DNA of 64,000 nucleotides, taken from Microdochium bolleyi. Its lineage: Eukaryota; Ascomycota; Sordariomycetes; Xylariales; Microdochiaceae. The notes beneath the pieces were generated by a model. That model saw only the letters and a list, made by a program, of their open reading frames with translations, was not told the DNA's origin and did no database searches. The stretch spans positions 3,472,001-3,536,000 of the forward strand of contig KQ964246.1 in assembly GCA_001566295.1 (NCBI GenBank), in the 5' to 3' direction. The position numbers and the translations under genes were made by a program. Below are positions 1-11,672 of this stretch, piece by piece (position 1 is the stretch's first letter; every line of letters begins with the position of its first letter).

Positions 1-3000
1 GCTGTGCGCCTTGCGCAGCTCCTGTGTGCTGCCCACAGCGAGCATGCGCTTGGCCACGATGGCGGCACGGGTCGCCAGCGCATCGGCCTCCTCCATGCTG
101 TGCGTCGTCATGAGGATGCTGCGGCCCGGTGCCACGGCTTGTAGGACCTTCCACAGCACACGCTTGCTGGCGGCGTCCATGGCCGAGCTGGGCTCATCCA
201 GCAGCAGCACCGGCGGGTCACCGAGCAAGGCAATGGCCAGGGACAGCTTGCGCTTATTGCCACCAGAGAGCTTTGAGCCCAGCTTGTCCGCGTGCACGGT
301 CAGCCCGACCTGGGTCATGACCTGGTTGATCTCACGCTCGATGTCCTCGACTCCCTTGCAGCGGGCGTAGAAGCGCAAGTGCTGGCGGACAGTCAGGAGG
401 TCAAGAGCGTCGAACTGGGGGCAGACACCCAGGCGCTGCTGCGCGAGGCGGATGTTTTTGTGCGTATCGACGCCCTCGAGCAGGATCTGGCCACCGGTCG
501 GGTTGAGATCGCCGCGGATGCAGTTAATGGCAGTCGTCTTGCCAGCACCGTTCGGTCCTAGCAGCGCGAGAATCTCACCCTCACGAAGACCAATCGAGAC
601 GTTGTCGACAGCCACATTCGCCTTGGCGCCGCTGCCGAACTGCTTGGTGACATGAAGCAGGCGGAGCAGGTCACTCTCGGACGTCTCCACACGACGCGTC
701 TCGGCGTCGACATCGGGTCTGCCAGACTGTCGCTTTCCGGCCTCCTTCTCATCGTCTTTGTTGGCCGCATGCACGGAGATCGCGTGCACAGCTGACTTAC
801 GCATCGAGGCCAGCCAGGCAAATGTGCTACCTTCGACCCAGAGCAAGAAGCAGCCATAGGCAACGATCTGGATAATCAGGAGCATGATCGGACCGCCGTA
901 GGCGTGGATTGAGCTTGGATTGGTGATCTCGACATTGCCTCGGCAGCGGATGGTGTACGTGTTAAGGCCAACGGCGAATGCTCGGAAGAGATTCATCACG
1001 GGAAAGATTAACCCAAGTCCGAAGGCAATACCATCAGAGGAAGCCTGGTTCTTCTGATTGTCGACCAGCTAACCGGGTGAAGCAAAGTCAGTATCAAGTC
1101 GACATAATTACATGCAAAAGACAGCCTAGAATGACCCGCGGAGGAAGGGATTACTTACCACCATGGTAATCACGGAAACCACATACGTGATTCCCATGAA
1201 CAAGAAAGATAGCGAGAACGCGGCAACCTCTGAGCGCGAGATGAGAGTGATCAGGTAGACAATCTCGATGGCGACAATGCCGTACAGAACCAGGACCAGG
1301 AAAATATGCCCGATACTAAACCAGTTGGCGGCCATTGACATCAAAGCCGTACAGGCAGCCGCTATGATGATGACAAAGGTGAAGTCGAAGATGAGATAGG
1401 CGAGCCACAAGGGTAGAGGCCGCACACCGTTCGAGAATTGCAAGGCTCTCACCTGAGACTTGCGCTCGTAGGTCGGATACAGGGAGAAGAAGCAAGGGTA
1501 CAAGAACATCGCCAGAGATATGACTGTGATGTATATGAAGGACATGCCGGCCGACGAAGGTCTCCAGCCAGCCAGGGTCCCTGATCGGACCTTGATGGTG
1601 GTGTTGCTGCGGACCATGTTCGCGAGATGCAGCATCTCAAAGCCATCGCCACGATCGGGCATCATCACCAGCGGCTTCTCGCCAAGCCAAATGGCGCCGT
1701 CTGTCACGTTGTTCGGGTGTCCCAGGACGAAGTCCGTCAGCCCCTGGCGATCGTTGTATACAAAGGGGCCATACTCTATGCCCTGGTTCCACCAGCCCGA
1801 GCTCGAGTACAACGGGCCGTCGTTAGCTGCCTCCAATATTCCCGCGGTTGTCTTGTTGACCGAACTCGGCCCCAGAGCCATATATGACATGGACCACGTG
1901 CGGACCATGTAGTCGTAGCCAGGGGCGCGAGTCAACTGGCTCTCGCACGTGGGCGGGTCGAATTTAGCCTTCGTCTTCGGATCCAGGATGAAGTCCCGAA
2001 CTCCCCAAGTGATGATGATCGGCAGGAATAACACGAGAATATAAGCCCACCAGTAGGAGCGCAGGACTAGAACTCTCTTGATGAGAAATGCGAGGAGTTG
2101 TCTCGGGTACAGCTTCATGACGGACATGGCCTTGGGGGTTCTCTTCGCGGGGGCGGTGTTTGCGACGGTGCCCGTTGACTCGCTGTTGGAGATCGTTTCG
2201 ATTGATTCGCCAACAAGTGTGTGCGGCTCTTCCGCGACTTTGAGGAAGACGTCTTCAATGGTCGGTCCCGTGATGAACATCTGAGAGTCATCGTTGCCAG
2301 ACGACAGCGAGGCCAGCAATTCTGAAGCCGAAGATGAATCTGGTGTTGTGATCACGTATCGATCATTCTTCTCCTCAACGACCGCATCAACATGCGAGAC
2401 GTCTACGGTCTTGGGCACATGCACGCGGTAACCGCTGCCGTACTGACTCTTAAGCTCAGCTGGAGTGCCCTGGCACTTCATCTTGCCAAGAGTCAGGATC
2501 GTAATGTGGTCAGATAAAACTTCGCTCTCATCAAGGAAATGCGTCGTGATAATCATGGTCCGGCGGGAGCGCTCCTGGAGAATGGCGTTCCAAATGACAC
2601 GTCGGGAGATTGGATCGAGTCCAGAAGTGACTTCATCTAACAAGCAGATGGAACTGCCACCGACCAGCATGCAAGCAAGCTGCAGCTTGCGCTTCATGCC
2701 ACCGCTGAGGCTTCCGGCCAGGCTGTCTTTCTTGAGAGCGAGGTCGCAGGTTTCCATGAGTTTGTCGATCCTACCCGCATCGTCGGCACTGCCCTTGAGG
2801 ATGTTCCAGATGGTCAGGTGCTCACGAACAGTAAGTCCGTCCCACATGGTGTTTTTCTGCGGGCAGATGCCGATCGATGACGGAGCAGTGTTAAATTCGA
2901 TCGAGCCTGCAGTCGGAGCTCGGTAACCTGCCAGCATCTCCAATGTCGTGGTCTTCCCGCTGCCATTGGGACCCAAGAGGCACATGATCTGACGCTTGTG

Positions 3001-4569
3001 GCTAGTCAGGTCGAGCCCATCTACGGCCTTCACGGTTTTGCCGCGCCCGCAGCAAAACACCTTCCGCCAGAAACCTGGCGGGTAGTGCTTGACAAGGCCA
3101 GAGGTTTGAACAGCAATGTGTGATGCTTCTCCTTCGGGGGTGGTGTTGAAGCTCCTGCGGACCCGATTGTTGCCATGGACCTTGGATTCGACGAGCCAGG
3201 CCAAGTACGGGAACACAAAAATATGAACAGTGAGGAAGATTAAGAAAACGAAGGGTCCGATCTCGTTGTACCACAGAGACTCTACCTCGTCCCAAGGCCC
3301 ACGCGACTCGCGGACAGGTAGCGGCTGGGTTGCGACAACATAGAGCTCGGCAAGCTCTGATCTGAGGAGGAAGTTCAAGAAGAAGATGAAGTTCATCGGG
3401 GGAAAGACCGCGGCCAGCCCGAGGATCATACCGATGGTCGCCTTTGACATGGCCTCTGCCATGGCACCGCCGACTGCCAGCACGAGTACGATCACGCCAA
3501 CTATGAGCGGACCTTGAGAGCCCTTCTTGAACAATGAAGCTAAGAATGCGCTCAGGCTGATCGTAGCAAGGCCAGAGAGGACAACCCACATCAAGGTAAG
3601 ACCGAAATTTACGTGCTGGAACAAGAGACCCTGAAAGACTGTTACACACCTGGCTATCAGTCATTGGTCATACAAGGGGTATCAGCGATGGTTTGACTTA
3701 CGGCCAGCCATTATGACCCAGAGGGGCAGGTACAGAACGTCAAAGAACAGGATGTTGGACAGCACACGACTCCATGCTGCGCCACCACCCATGGCGTCAA
3801 TAAGATGTGACATGCCGGTCTCCCGATCTCGGCAGATGATAGCACTAATGTGGTGGGCTCCAGAGGCAATGGCCACGTAGAAGGCGAAGTTGAGGATGAA
3901 GAGGCATAGTTGTAGGAAGTACTGCCGGGCATACTTTGCAGCCTGCTCAGTTTGCTGGCTGTAGGTCGTGTATAGCATCGTTTCATACTTGGTCGTGGAG
4001 TTGAGCATTGCGTTTTCGATGGCATTCAGCAATGGCAAGCGCACGGCATTGTAGATGTTGTTGTTGTTTGTGATGTCGACACCCCAAGTTTTGACTGACG
4101 GATCAAAGCGCATTGTGTAGTCCCAGGAGGCATTTGCACGGCCGCTCCCGGGCGAATCGTTGAACAGGACCATTGCGAAGCAAGGAGAGTCACCGTTGTA
4201 GTCGACAGGACATACAGTGTCTGCATCTTCTTTTGTTTTCATGTATCGTATAAGGCTGGGTTCGAGTGGCTTGGTGATAGTCTCGAGGACGTGGTCGATG
4301 TCTGGGCCAATCTCCGGGCTCTTGTAGATTGCGAGAGGCTTCGAGCCCATAGCATCTCGGAGTGAGCGAATGCCATTGACGCCGGTATGATAGTTGGACT
4401 TAGACGGGATTGCATCGAACTTTGGAATGAAGAGGAGCAGGACGACAAAGGCGATAGGGAGGATAGCAGCGCGTATGAGTGTCGAGATCCATGACCGGGC
4501 GATGATGATCATGAAGTTCTTCCTCAGTAATGCCAGCAGCTGGCTTCGCAACAGTGTTGTGTTCGCCAT
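1..4569 (-). CDS. ABC transporter, subfamily A, full size (C-terminus off the window)
   Basis: ATP-driven membrane transporter of the ABCA type, arranged TMD1-NBD1-TMD2-NBD2 on one chain; the substrate cannot be told from sequence, though lipids are usual for the family. Proposed exons, complement: 3702-4569, 1159-3638 and 1068 to beyond the left edge, giving 1472 visible residues. The introns (3639-3701 and 1069-1158) have GTAAGT donors and TAACAG/GGTTAG acceptors, and phase is kept. The first ATG, 4569, opens a short cytosolic segment and then a hydrophobic helix. NBD1 has Walker A GPNGSGKTT, signature LSGGMKRK, Walker B ICLLDE and H-loop TTHFLDE. NBD2, in the last visible exon, has GPNGAGKTT, LSGGNKRK, LLLDEPSSAMD and TTHSMEE. 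Both sites look catalytically complete. Large non-membrane loops lie between the first two helices of each TMD, as in other ABCA proteins. The stop codon is not in the window. Confidence 0.93.
3639..3701 (-). other. Intron 1 of the ABCA gene (63 nt)
   Basis: Donor GTAAGTC and acceptor TGTAACAG on the minus strand. Removing it joins ...VIMAG to LFQGLLFQ... in phase 1, giving a continuous membrane segment. Another AG 8 nt downstream (TTTCAG) would break the frame, which fixes the choice. Confidence 0.8.
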
Positions 4570-6526
4570 CTCGGAGGTCGCTAGTTGGGCGCAGCGGGTC
4601 TGCTACTTTCGTTGACTTCCATTGACTGGCCACACAACGCCGACGCTGCTGTGACTTGACGGAGTTGAAGAGCAGGATAGCTGGGAGATGGCATTAAACT
4701 GCACAAGTGTGAAGGATATGCGTGTTTCTTAAGTTAAATCGCCTGCCCTTCACTGAGCATCTCCACTGCATAGCAACGATTCAGAGAGACCAGGCAGCAG
4801 GATAGAAGGGCCTTTGCCGAAGCGGATAGTGGGCAGATACAACAAGCATCACAGTGGTTTGAAGTGCGACTGCCAGTGGAGAACCCAAACAGCGACACCG
4901 CAACAAGTGCAATTACAGTTTGACGGTGCTTGCTCGCGGGAAGTAGCAGCAGAGCCTGGTCCGCGAGACAGCGCATGCATGTCATCTCTGAAGAGGCTTC
5001 CTTATTTGTTGTTAGCCCTGCTGCCAAGCTATGGCTGAGTACATACCAAGCAAGGGCAGGGGACGGTGGAGCAAGTCCCGGTATGTAGCCGCAAGGTCGT
5101 AACGGGCTTTGTTGCCATTTCGAGATATCTCAAGCTTCCTGTGCCCATTTCACCAATGCCATTTCCGCCGCTGCCGCACATCAAGGGCATGAGCAGGACA
5201 GAGCACACAGCCTACTAAGCATCAAAGATTCTGTCACATTGGACGGGTCGCTCGCGCGCATCGCTTGATGGCAAGATTTGTGGTTCAGCAGCCTGGATGC
5301 TCGACTCGCGCTGGAAACCTTCATGGAGCCACGGCAATCAGTCCCGAGTATGCCTCGCCAGGCTCTGCCCTCTGCCTTGGAGATCAGCGCCGGGCGCAGA
5401 GTTCGGGCTTCCTGTTCGGGGACTAGCCAGGGGCTTGTCAGAGTCGCTGTGGATGCGGAGAAATCTGTAATTAGCCCCTGTCGCGGGCGGGAGAAGCCAG
5501 GCTGCCAGATTAACCATAATCTGATAGGTTGGGGCGGGAATCAAGGCTGTTGGGGATGTGATCCAAGATCCACACATAGCCTCGACTCGGCTCACTCTGC
5601 GCTAACTGCGGAGCCTCTCGAAGCCTCTTGATGGGTACATGCTTCAGTCCGGGAATGCGGCAAGGTCAGGCAGCCGGGTTCCAGAGCTTATGATTGGCCT
5701 CTCGCAGCAGACTTCCAGGGACCGAAGACTGAATGTCCCTCAAGATGCATATTTTGGGAGTTGTGCGGTATTCTTGGCACGCTTGTTGGAGACTTGCCAT
5801 CAGGCATATGACGTGAAGAAACAGAGATGATTGCTGTGTGACTTTGACGGGCTCAAAGCTTGTCGATCAGACTGGTCTGCCAGCCAGTGTCCGCAAGTGC
5901 ATGTCCAGGCACAGCCTTTGGAGCGAGATCTATCTGGCCACGCTTTATTGTCTCATCTGATTAGCTCGTCCCCAGAATGTTGATGCAGGAGAACGAAGGG
6001 GTTGCCGCTTCTTCTTATTGTTGCACGACGGTGAGCTGCAAGCCGCCATCCTCGGGCTGGCCCTCGGAGAAACGAGAAGTGCACAATTGTTGCGAACCCA
6101 CCACCACAAATGCAGCATTGTTCTTCATGTGCGGGCACAGAGGACTCGAGGCTCGGGCGGTGGAGGCGAAGGATGCATCCCCCGCACACTGTTCCTGGCT
6201 GAGAAGTAAGCCGAGACAGGTACGGCGGTGATATCGTCCTTCGTCTGTGATGAATGGTTTTCTTCTCAGCATTCCCACTCTTGTACCTTTTTCTGTGGTC
6301 ATGTCCGAAGCACACAGCAGTTATGTCGTGCTCTCAGCATGCAACTGGATTCAATTCGATCGTCTCACTACAGCCGTGTCGGGGTTCCAGCAGTTGACAG
6401 AGTCCTTAGTATGTTACTCTGACGTCACCATCAAGCAACTAATTCGTCCAATACGGTTCGCAGACTGCATCAGGGACAATTTCGGTTATGGGAGTGTTTG
6501 CAAGTCTTGGATTTCGAGTACGCTGC
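4570..6526. other. Intergenic, 2 kb, upstream of the ABCA gene
   Basis: This stretch lies between the ABCA start (minus) and the svp26 stop (minus). Open frames here, up to about 120 codons on both strands, overlap one another and lack protein-like composition or splice-supported extension. No RNA gene or repeat was recognised. The ABCA promoter should lie in the part next to 4570. Confidence 0.5.
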
Positions 6527-7361
6527 TCAGAAACGATCATCCTTTTTCTTCAGACCGAACATTCGAGTGACTTCCGCAATGCCGTCGAGGACGCTGTCGA
6601 CGACCACTTTGATTATACTCTGCCTCTTGTTCTTTCCGTTCGAGTCCGTTGATGCCCGGTCTGTGCTGCCCATGGTCGGGAGGACATTGTCGCTGGCCGA
6701 CAAGCTGACAAACAGCGCAAACGGAATGAGCCACACGCAGAGTCCAAAGTATGAAGCGATCTCGCTAAAGGTCGGCACGTCTGGCTGGTCGTACATCGAT
6801 GTCATTCGAGAATACGACTGCTGCTGTAGTGTCGAGAAGTGGCGGAAACAGAAGTAATGGTTGATGAGGACGAGCACTGCCACATGGCGATTAGCACAGA
6901 TAGGAGGCAGGCGCAGGGCATGGTGCTCTTCGACATACCGCAAGATGCAAGAAATAAGGGGTCAGTCAGCCTGACGAAAGGAAAGCGCCTCATGTTGCCC
7001 AGGTATACCACGTGCGAACCAATGACCATGAGGCCTAGGAGGAAGGGAAACCTGTCGACCACGCATAGTATGATCTGCAGGACGATGACTCCGTATATGA
7101 GTTGTGTCAAGAGGCGCTTCGCGATCACCGTGTGCTCCTCGACGAGCTCGGATAGGTAGTAGAGACCGGAGGCTGTGTATCGAGAAGTCTCAGTTAGCGG
7201 GTTACAGTTCCATGGAAGACCTCGGTTAGACCTGTCGTGATCGAAGGGCGTGTAGCCGAGCTACTAGTTCCTACAAAAGGACGAAACGTACCGATAGCCA
7301 ACGTCAGGAAACAGAACCCAACGATGGATCCCAGGTATCCAACCAATGGCAGAATCCACAT
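6527..7361 (-). CDS. svp26: Svp26/Erv26-type transmembrane cargo adaptor (TEX261 family)
   Basis: Integral membrane protein of COPII vesicles and early Golgi that in yeast sorts mannosyltransferases and alkaline phosphatase out of the ER. Exons, complement: 7292-7361, 6939-7172 and 6527-6876, encoding 217 residues, close to the family's usual length. Exon 1 gives the N-terminal helix beginning MWILPLVGYLGS. Exon 2 carries the hallmark block ASGLYYLSELVEEHTVIAKR and the GSHVVYLGNMRRFPF segment. Exon 3 carries NHYFCFRHFS, TEIASYFGLCVWL and PFALFVSLSA. About four membrane helices precede a basic, soluble C-terminal tail (KKKDDRF at the end). Intron donors are GTACGT and GTATGT, acceptors CACAG and GGCAG, and phase is preserved at both. 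The gene faces bud23 head to head across about 600 bp, so the two may share control elements. The family call is firm; the cargo in this organism is inferred. Confidence 0.92.
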
Positions 7362-7956
7362 CTTGCCCGTTCGTGGATGGGGATACCGAGGTGGTGAGGA
7401 GCTGAAGGCTTGGAGGTGTCCGGGCTCGATGTCGGTGGCAAGGCCGGGCTTTTGTGAGGATATCGTTTTGTCCTAGAGTTGGCGGATCGATCCAATGTAG
7501 AGCGCGGCTCACCCGAGCAGGCGTGGTATCAGATAAGTTCGAGATGAGGCTCACGGAGATGGCAGGGCAGGCTGTCGTGAGTGGCTGTAGGATTCGTGGC
7601 CTCTCGCTCAAGCTCCACGCACGCGGGACAGCCCACCTTGGTTTGACGCGTTGAGCTGCCCTTAATTAACATGCCAGCCGACAAGGCCGGGGTGCTGCCA
7701 TGTGCTGGGGCAGGTGGGCTTGTTACTTCATAGCGCTCTATCGATAACGGCGGTCCAGGGTCCTTGGAGCTCTAACATCGGCAGCCCCACTGAAAAGTTC
7801 AGAGGCTTTCGAGACCGCATTTTCCAAGCAGCGACAACACTGTCTGGCCGACGACACCCCGCCATCCTCAGGAGCGCGACAAGGCTCGTGGGTGCGATCA
7901 ATCGATATCTCGCAAACCTCCCGAACGGGCACGATCTCTCTATATTTTTCGCCAAT
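7362..7956. promoter_or_regulatory. Divergent intergenic promoter, svp26 / bud23
   Basis: The two start codons are 595 bp apart and point away from each other, so both promoters and 5' UTRs must fit here. A pyrimidine-rich stretch (tctctctatatttttcgcc) just before 7957 on the plus strand is typical of fungal start regions. No binding site is named with confidence. Confidence 0.6.
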
Positions 7957-8875
7957 ATGTCGCGACCGGAGGACACCCTGTACGCTACCCCCGCATGCCT
8001 ACCCCTCCAACATGCTGCAGACATCCGTGCTAACTGCCCACGCCGTGCTGGAAAGGTCTGCGGATGTGCACTACAATGACACAGAAGCGCGCAAGTACAC
8101 GACCTCGTCACGAATACAGAACATCCAGGCGTCTATGACGCATCGCGCCTTGGAACTTCTCGATCTCCCCGGACCCTCGTTCATCCTCGATATCGGGTGT
8201 GGTAGCGGTCTCTCCGGCGAGATATTGTCAGGTTTGAGCGAAGACGAGGGCGGGCCACACGTATGGGTGGGCATGGATGTGTCGGCCTCCATGTTGGACG
8301 TGGCGTTGCAGCGGGACGTGGAGGGCGACCTGCTGCTGGCAGACATTGGGCAAGGCGTGCCCTTCAGGGCGGGCTCCTTCGATGCGGCGATCAGCATCAG
8401 TGCGATACAGTGGCTTTGCAATGCCGAGACAAGCGACGTGTCGCCTCAAGGGCGCCTCTCGAGGTTCTTTAACGGCTTATACGCCAGTCTCAAGCGTGGT
8501 GGGCGTGCGGTGTGCCAGTTCTACCCGAAGAATGACGAGCAGAAGAAGATGATCACCGGTGCCGCGGTCAAGGCCGGCTTCGGTGCGGGTCTGCTGGAGG
8601 ACGACCCCGAGACCAAGAACGTCAAGGTCTACCTTGTGCTTACCGTCGGTGGCGGCAACATTGACGGGAATGGCGGCGACATCACAGGCGTTGTGAAGGG
8701 CATGAACGATGTAGACGTTCTCGATGGCCGGCAACAGCGGACTAGCGGCAAGGGCGAGATCAAGAAAGGTAGCAAGGCCTGGATCGTGCGGAAAAAGGAA
8801 CAGATGGAGCGTAAGGGCAAGGTTGTCAAGGCAACCTCGAAATACACTGGTCGCAAACGGAAAATCCAGTGGTAA
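7957..8875 (+). CDS. bud23: 18S rRNA (guanine-N7)-methyltransferase Bud23
   Basis: SAM-dependent methyltransferase that modifies a guanine in the 18S rRNA P-site region during late nuclear 40S maturation, acting with Trm112. Exons 7957-7979 and 8056-8875 encode 280 residues. The tiny first exon supplies MSRPEDTL and splices (donor GTACGC, branch GCTAAC, acceptor GAAAG) to SADVHYNDTEARKYT, restoring the characteristic Bud23 N-terminus; this is why the much longer upstream open frame was not used. Motif I is ILDIGCGSGLSGE (about residues 51-63), the acidic motif follows at VGMDVS, and the catalytic-loop region includes ISISAIQWLC. The C-terminus is very basic (KKGSKAWIVRKKEQMERKGK, then KYTGRKRKIQW), matching the Bud23-specific tail involved in nucleolar and pre-rRNA binding. 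Confidence 0.95.
7980..8055 (+). other. Intron of bud23 (76 nt)
   Basis: Donor CT|GTACGC, branch-like GCTAAC at about 8028, acceptor GAAAG|G. The phase-2 join recreates the conserved family N-terminus. Confidence 0.85.
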
Positions 8876-9367
8876 GAGTTGCGAGAGATATCATTTGCAT
8901 TGTGCGGCGTTCGCGGAGTTTTGGGCCTGTTTGGTGTTCGGCGACAGTCGACCCTTGAGTTTGAATACAGCTGCATTCACCATATAGTTACCGTGCTGCC
9001 AGGCGTCAATGCTTTGAGATTCGACTAGTCCTCCGCCTTGCAAAGTCTACTCTATGTCCGGGCATACCATTCTCCGTTTCGCTGTACCTTGGAGCAACCA
9101 TCTCCCGAGGTCCTGGTGCCTGGCACATGAGACTCCTCAAAATAATCGCACTTTCCATGCCGGGCAGGAGCGCTCCATCGCATTCTTTATGCAGTCAACA
9201 GCACGACTTTCCACTCTTCTCGCATCCATTCCATGGTATGCACCGCCAAGCGAACGAAACCACTTGCCGGCCATCATCAGCACATCCAACATTCGTGTTG
9301 AAACGTTGCAATCGACACATCTTCGCACCCCCCGGGCACGACAGACCTTTATAGTCTGCTTCTCCAG

Positions 9368-10730
9368 ACGATACTCGGGCATAGCACAGTCTCTGAAGAG
9401 AAGAAATCGGAAATCTCGCTTCTGGCTTTGTCCCCTGGTGACGACGCCAAACAATTACGACTCGCTCACGAGGTCCTCACGACGGTATGATTTTTTCTCA
9501 ACAGATAGCCAACAAGAAACATGGACTAACACAACGAAGTTAATCCCCTTCCTCTCACGGCGATGTGGCGTGACACTCGTTGAGCAGCACGTACTGCAGA
9601 CGCTTACTACCAAACTTGCAGAAATCCAGCCGAACGTCAAGCCAGAGATCCGCGATGCGACTCCGCACCGTCCAAAGGAAGAGGAGTACGATGGTGATGA
9701 CGATCAGACGCGACAGAACACCCCTGAAATGGTATCAGTCCTGCCGATCCGCCCGTCTCCAATGCGGCCGACCGCGGTCTCGTTCGTTCCCAGCACAATG
9801 CAAACGGCAGCTTTGACACGAGCATCTCCTTCAAACACGCCGCCGATCCCTCGCACTCCAGGACCGCTCATTGAAGAGCCAGTCGCAGCGGAAGGAGTAA
9901 ATCCCGAGAGTCCCGGCCCGTCTGACGCAGATACAACAGCGTCTCTGGCTAGAGTTGTCTCCACGAAGTCTCGGAGATTGCGAAGAGAAATAAAGTTCCA
10001 CAAAGCATCAAGCGAGGAGGCTCCCGACCCGACACCGCCTATCGTACCCTTGCCGCGACCAGATTCGCCGGTCACCCAGTTTCTGAACTCCAACACCTTG
10101 AATGACGCCAGCATCCCCGGCCGTGCAACAGCCTTGAAAAAGACCTATGGTCTTGGCTCAAAGTTGTTACACAAGAGTGGATGGAAAGTAGGCCAGGGAC
10201 TTGGCCCAGCAGGTGCCGGTATCAAAGAGCCTGTGTTCACATACACCAGTGCGAAATACGGGCTTGGTGTAGATGTCCGCGGCATCGGCCGCAGAAAACA
10301 ACCGGTCGTGCTCAACACAACTAATACCTGGACATGGTCTCGCCGACAGCGCCGCGGTTCTGATGGTTGGTCTTCTGAGCAAGGTACTGGGGCCGATCAT
10401 CCAGCGCTAGAGGCTCCGTCGAGCCGACTCATTGTCGATTCTCCGGAGTCTGGTCACTCGTGCGAGGAGCGGGTGAGCTTGTGGTCCACAAGCTCCGCTG
10501 ACCCCTACGATGTTCGCAGCGCTCCAACTGGGGCTTCAAAGGAGATGCTGGCTGCGCAGAATTCGGCCAACGATATCATGACGTCTCCTGTTGGAGAGGT
10601 GACACAAAACGATGTACCGAAGCGTCAAGTATGCATCTCGCAGCTGCGGCTGTGTCCTTCGCTAACACCGGACGTGGCGACATGGGAGATTCAGGAGGAG
10701 GAGCGGACTAAGAAGCTGCGCGGATCTTAA
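9368..10730 (+). CDS. G-patch domain protein (5' end unresolved)
   Basis: Putative RNA-processing cofactor; G-patch domains usually bind and stimulate DEAH-box helicases. The well-supported part is 9540-10730, in one frame with the stop at 10728-10730. An intron at 9485-9539 (donor GTATGA, branch ACTAAC, acceptor GAAG) joins it to an upstream exon in another frame that reads TILGHSTVSEEKKSEISLL... and ends AHEVLTT, far more protein-like than the overlapping long frame starting near 9054. One possible start is ATG 9233-9235, directly followed by GTATGC and spliced to CTCCAG|ACG at 9368, but this is a guess. The middle is low-complexity and proline/serine-rich. The G-patch lies at about 10136-10280 (KKTYGLGSKLLHKSGWKVGQ, then GLGPAGAGI and a GLGVD segment). 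It has no transmembrane segment. The exact orthologue was not recognised. Confidence 0.7.
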
Positions 10731-11672
10731 GGCAGGCGGGTAACGAAGGTAAACCACGGATCCGATTGAGCCAGAAGTGTTGGTCTGGTTGAACCCTCGT
10801 TGCACCATGGAGGCAGATTGGACAAGCAAAAGAACCTCAAGGGTAGTCTTGATGGAACACCTGGGGCGTTGTCGACATTGTTGTTGTTGGAGAAATTCTG
10901 TCGTTGAACTTGAGGAGCGTGAGTTTGAAATGTTGTGCGAGCCCGTCACCAAAGATCAATAAAAGTCAAGCGGGATTTCGTACTGGCAGGGACACAAAGG
11001 GAACATCCTTTACTCAACTGCTTCTTTCATCGCTGCAGTCACCGTTTTACTTACCAGTCTGCGCTGCATGCTTTATCCATACCATCACAGCAATATGCAT
11101 GCAATTGTTTGCCACGCATAGAGGACGAAGGCCTCCAAGCACTTCACTCATGACGTTACTGACTTGCATTTCTTAACGACAGCATCTCTTGCATGACTGT
11201 CGCTCAGATTCAAAGGCAAGAAAGTGCTGTGCAAAGCTGCCTCCGTGGGGGTCCCACGTTTATAACCTTGATCTTCGTGATGGCGCCATCGCACCCCAGA
11301 CTTACACCAGCCAGAGGGCCCCCCTCATTGGTAGCGCTGCCTGCCGACTTCCATGCTTCGGCTCGGTAAATCTTCGCAGCGATCCTCGAGCAGTAGCCAT
11401 GTTGTAGTTCTTGGGATACCACGTAGGCAGGTAGAGAGACGGATATATAGCTGCAGGTCGAGAGATATGTCCCCGTGGGCGGTGAACATTTCGCACTGAC
11501 TCCGCACTGCGCAAGGGGAAACCTGGATGTTAGGTCTTATAAAGTATAAAAGACTATGCCTCGCACAGAAGGACCATAAAGGTGAGGCTTCCTTGCTAAG
11601 TACTCCGTCTCCGATATCCACATGTGGAACAATATCCTCCAGCTGATACAGCTCCTCCGAGTCTAAGGGAAG
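10731..11672. other. Intergenic, G-patch gene to sulfatase
   Basis: Both neighbours are on the plus strand. Near the left side is an AATAAA at 10958-10963, a plausible polyadenylation element for the G-patch gene. Near the right side are two TATA-like boxes (see separate entry). Nothing else is recognisable. Confidence 0.5.
11538..11552 (+). promoter_or_regulatory. Tandem TATA-like boxes upstream of the sulfatase gene
   Basis: TATAAAG (11538-11544) is followed directly by TATAAAAG (11545-11552), about 120-135 bp before the sulfatase ATG. A clear TATA box is common for regulated fungal genes, such as sulfur-controlled sulfatases, but expression cannot be seen from sequence. Confidence 0.5.
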
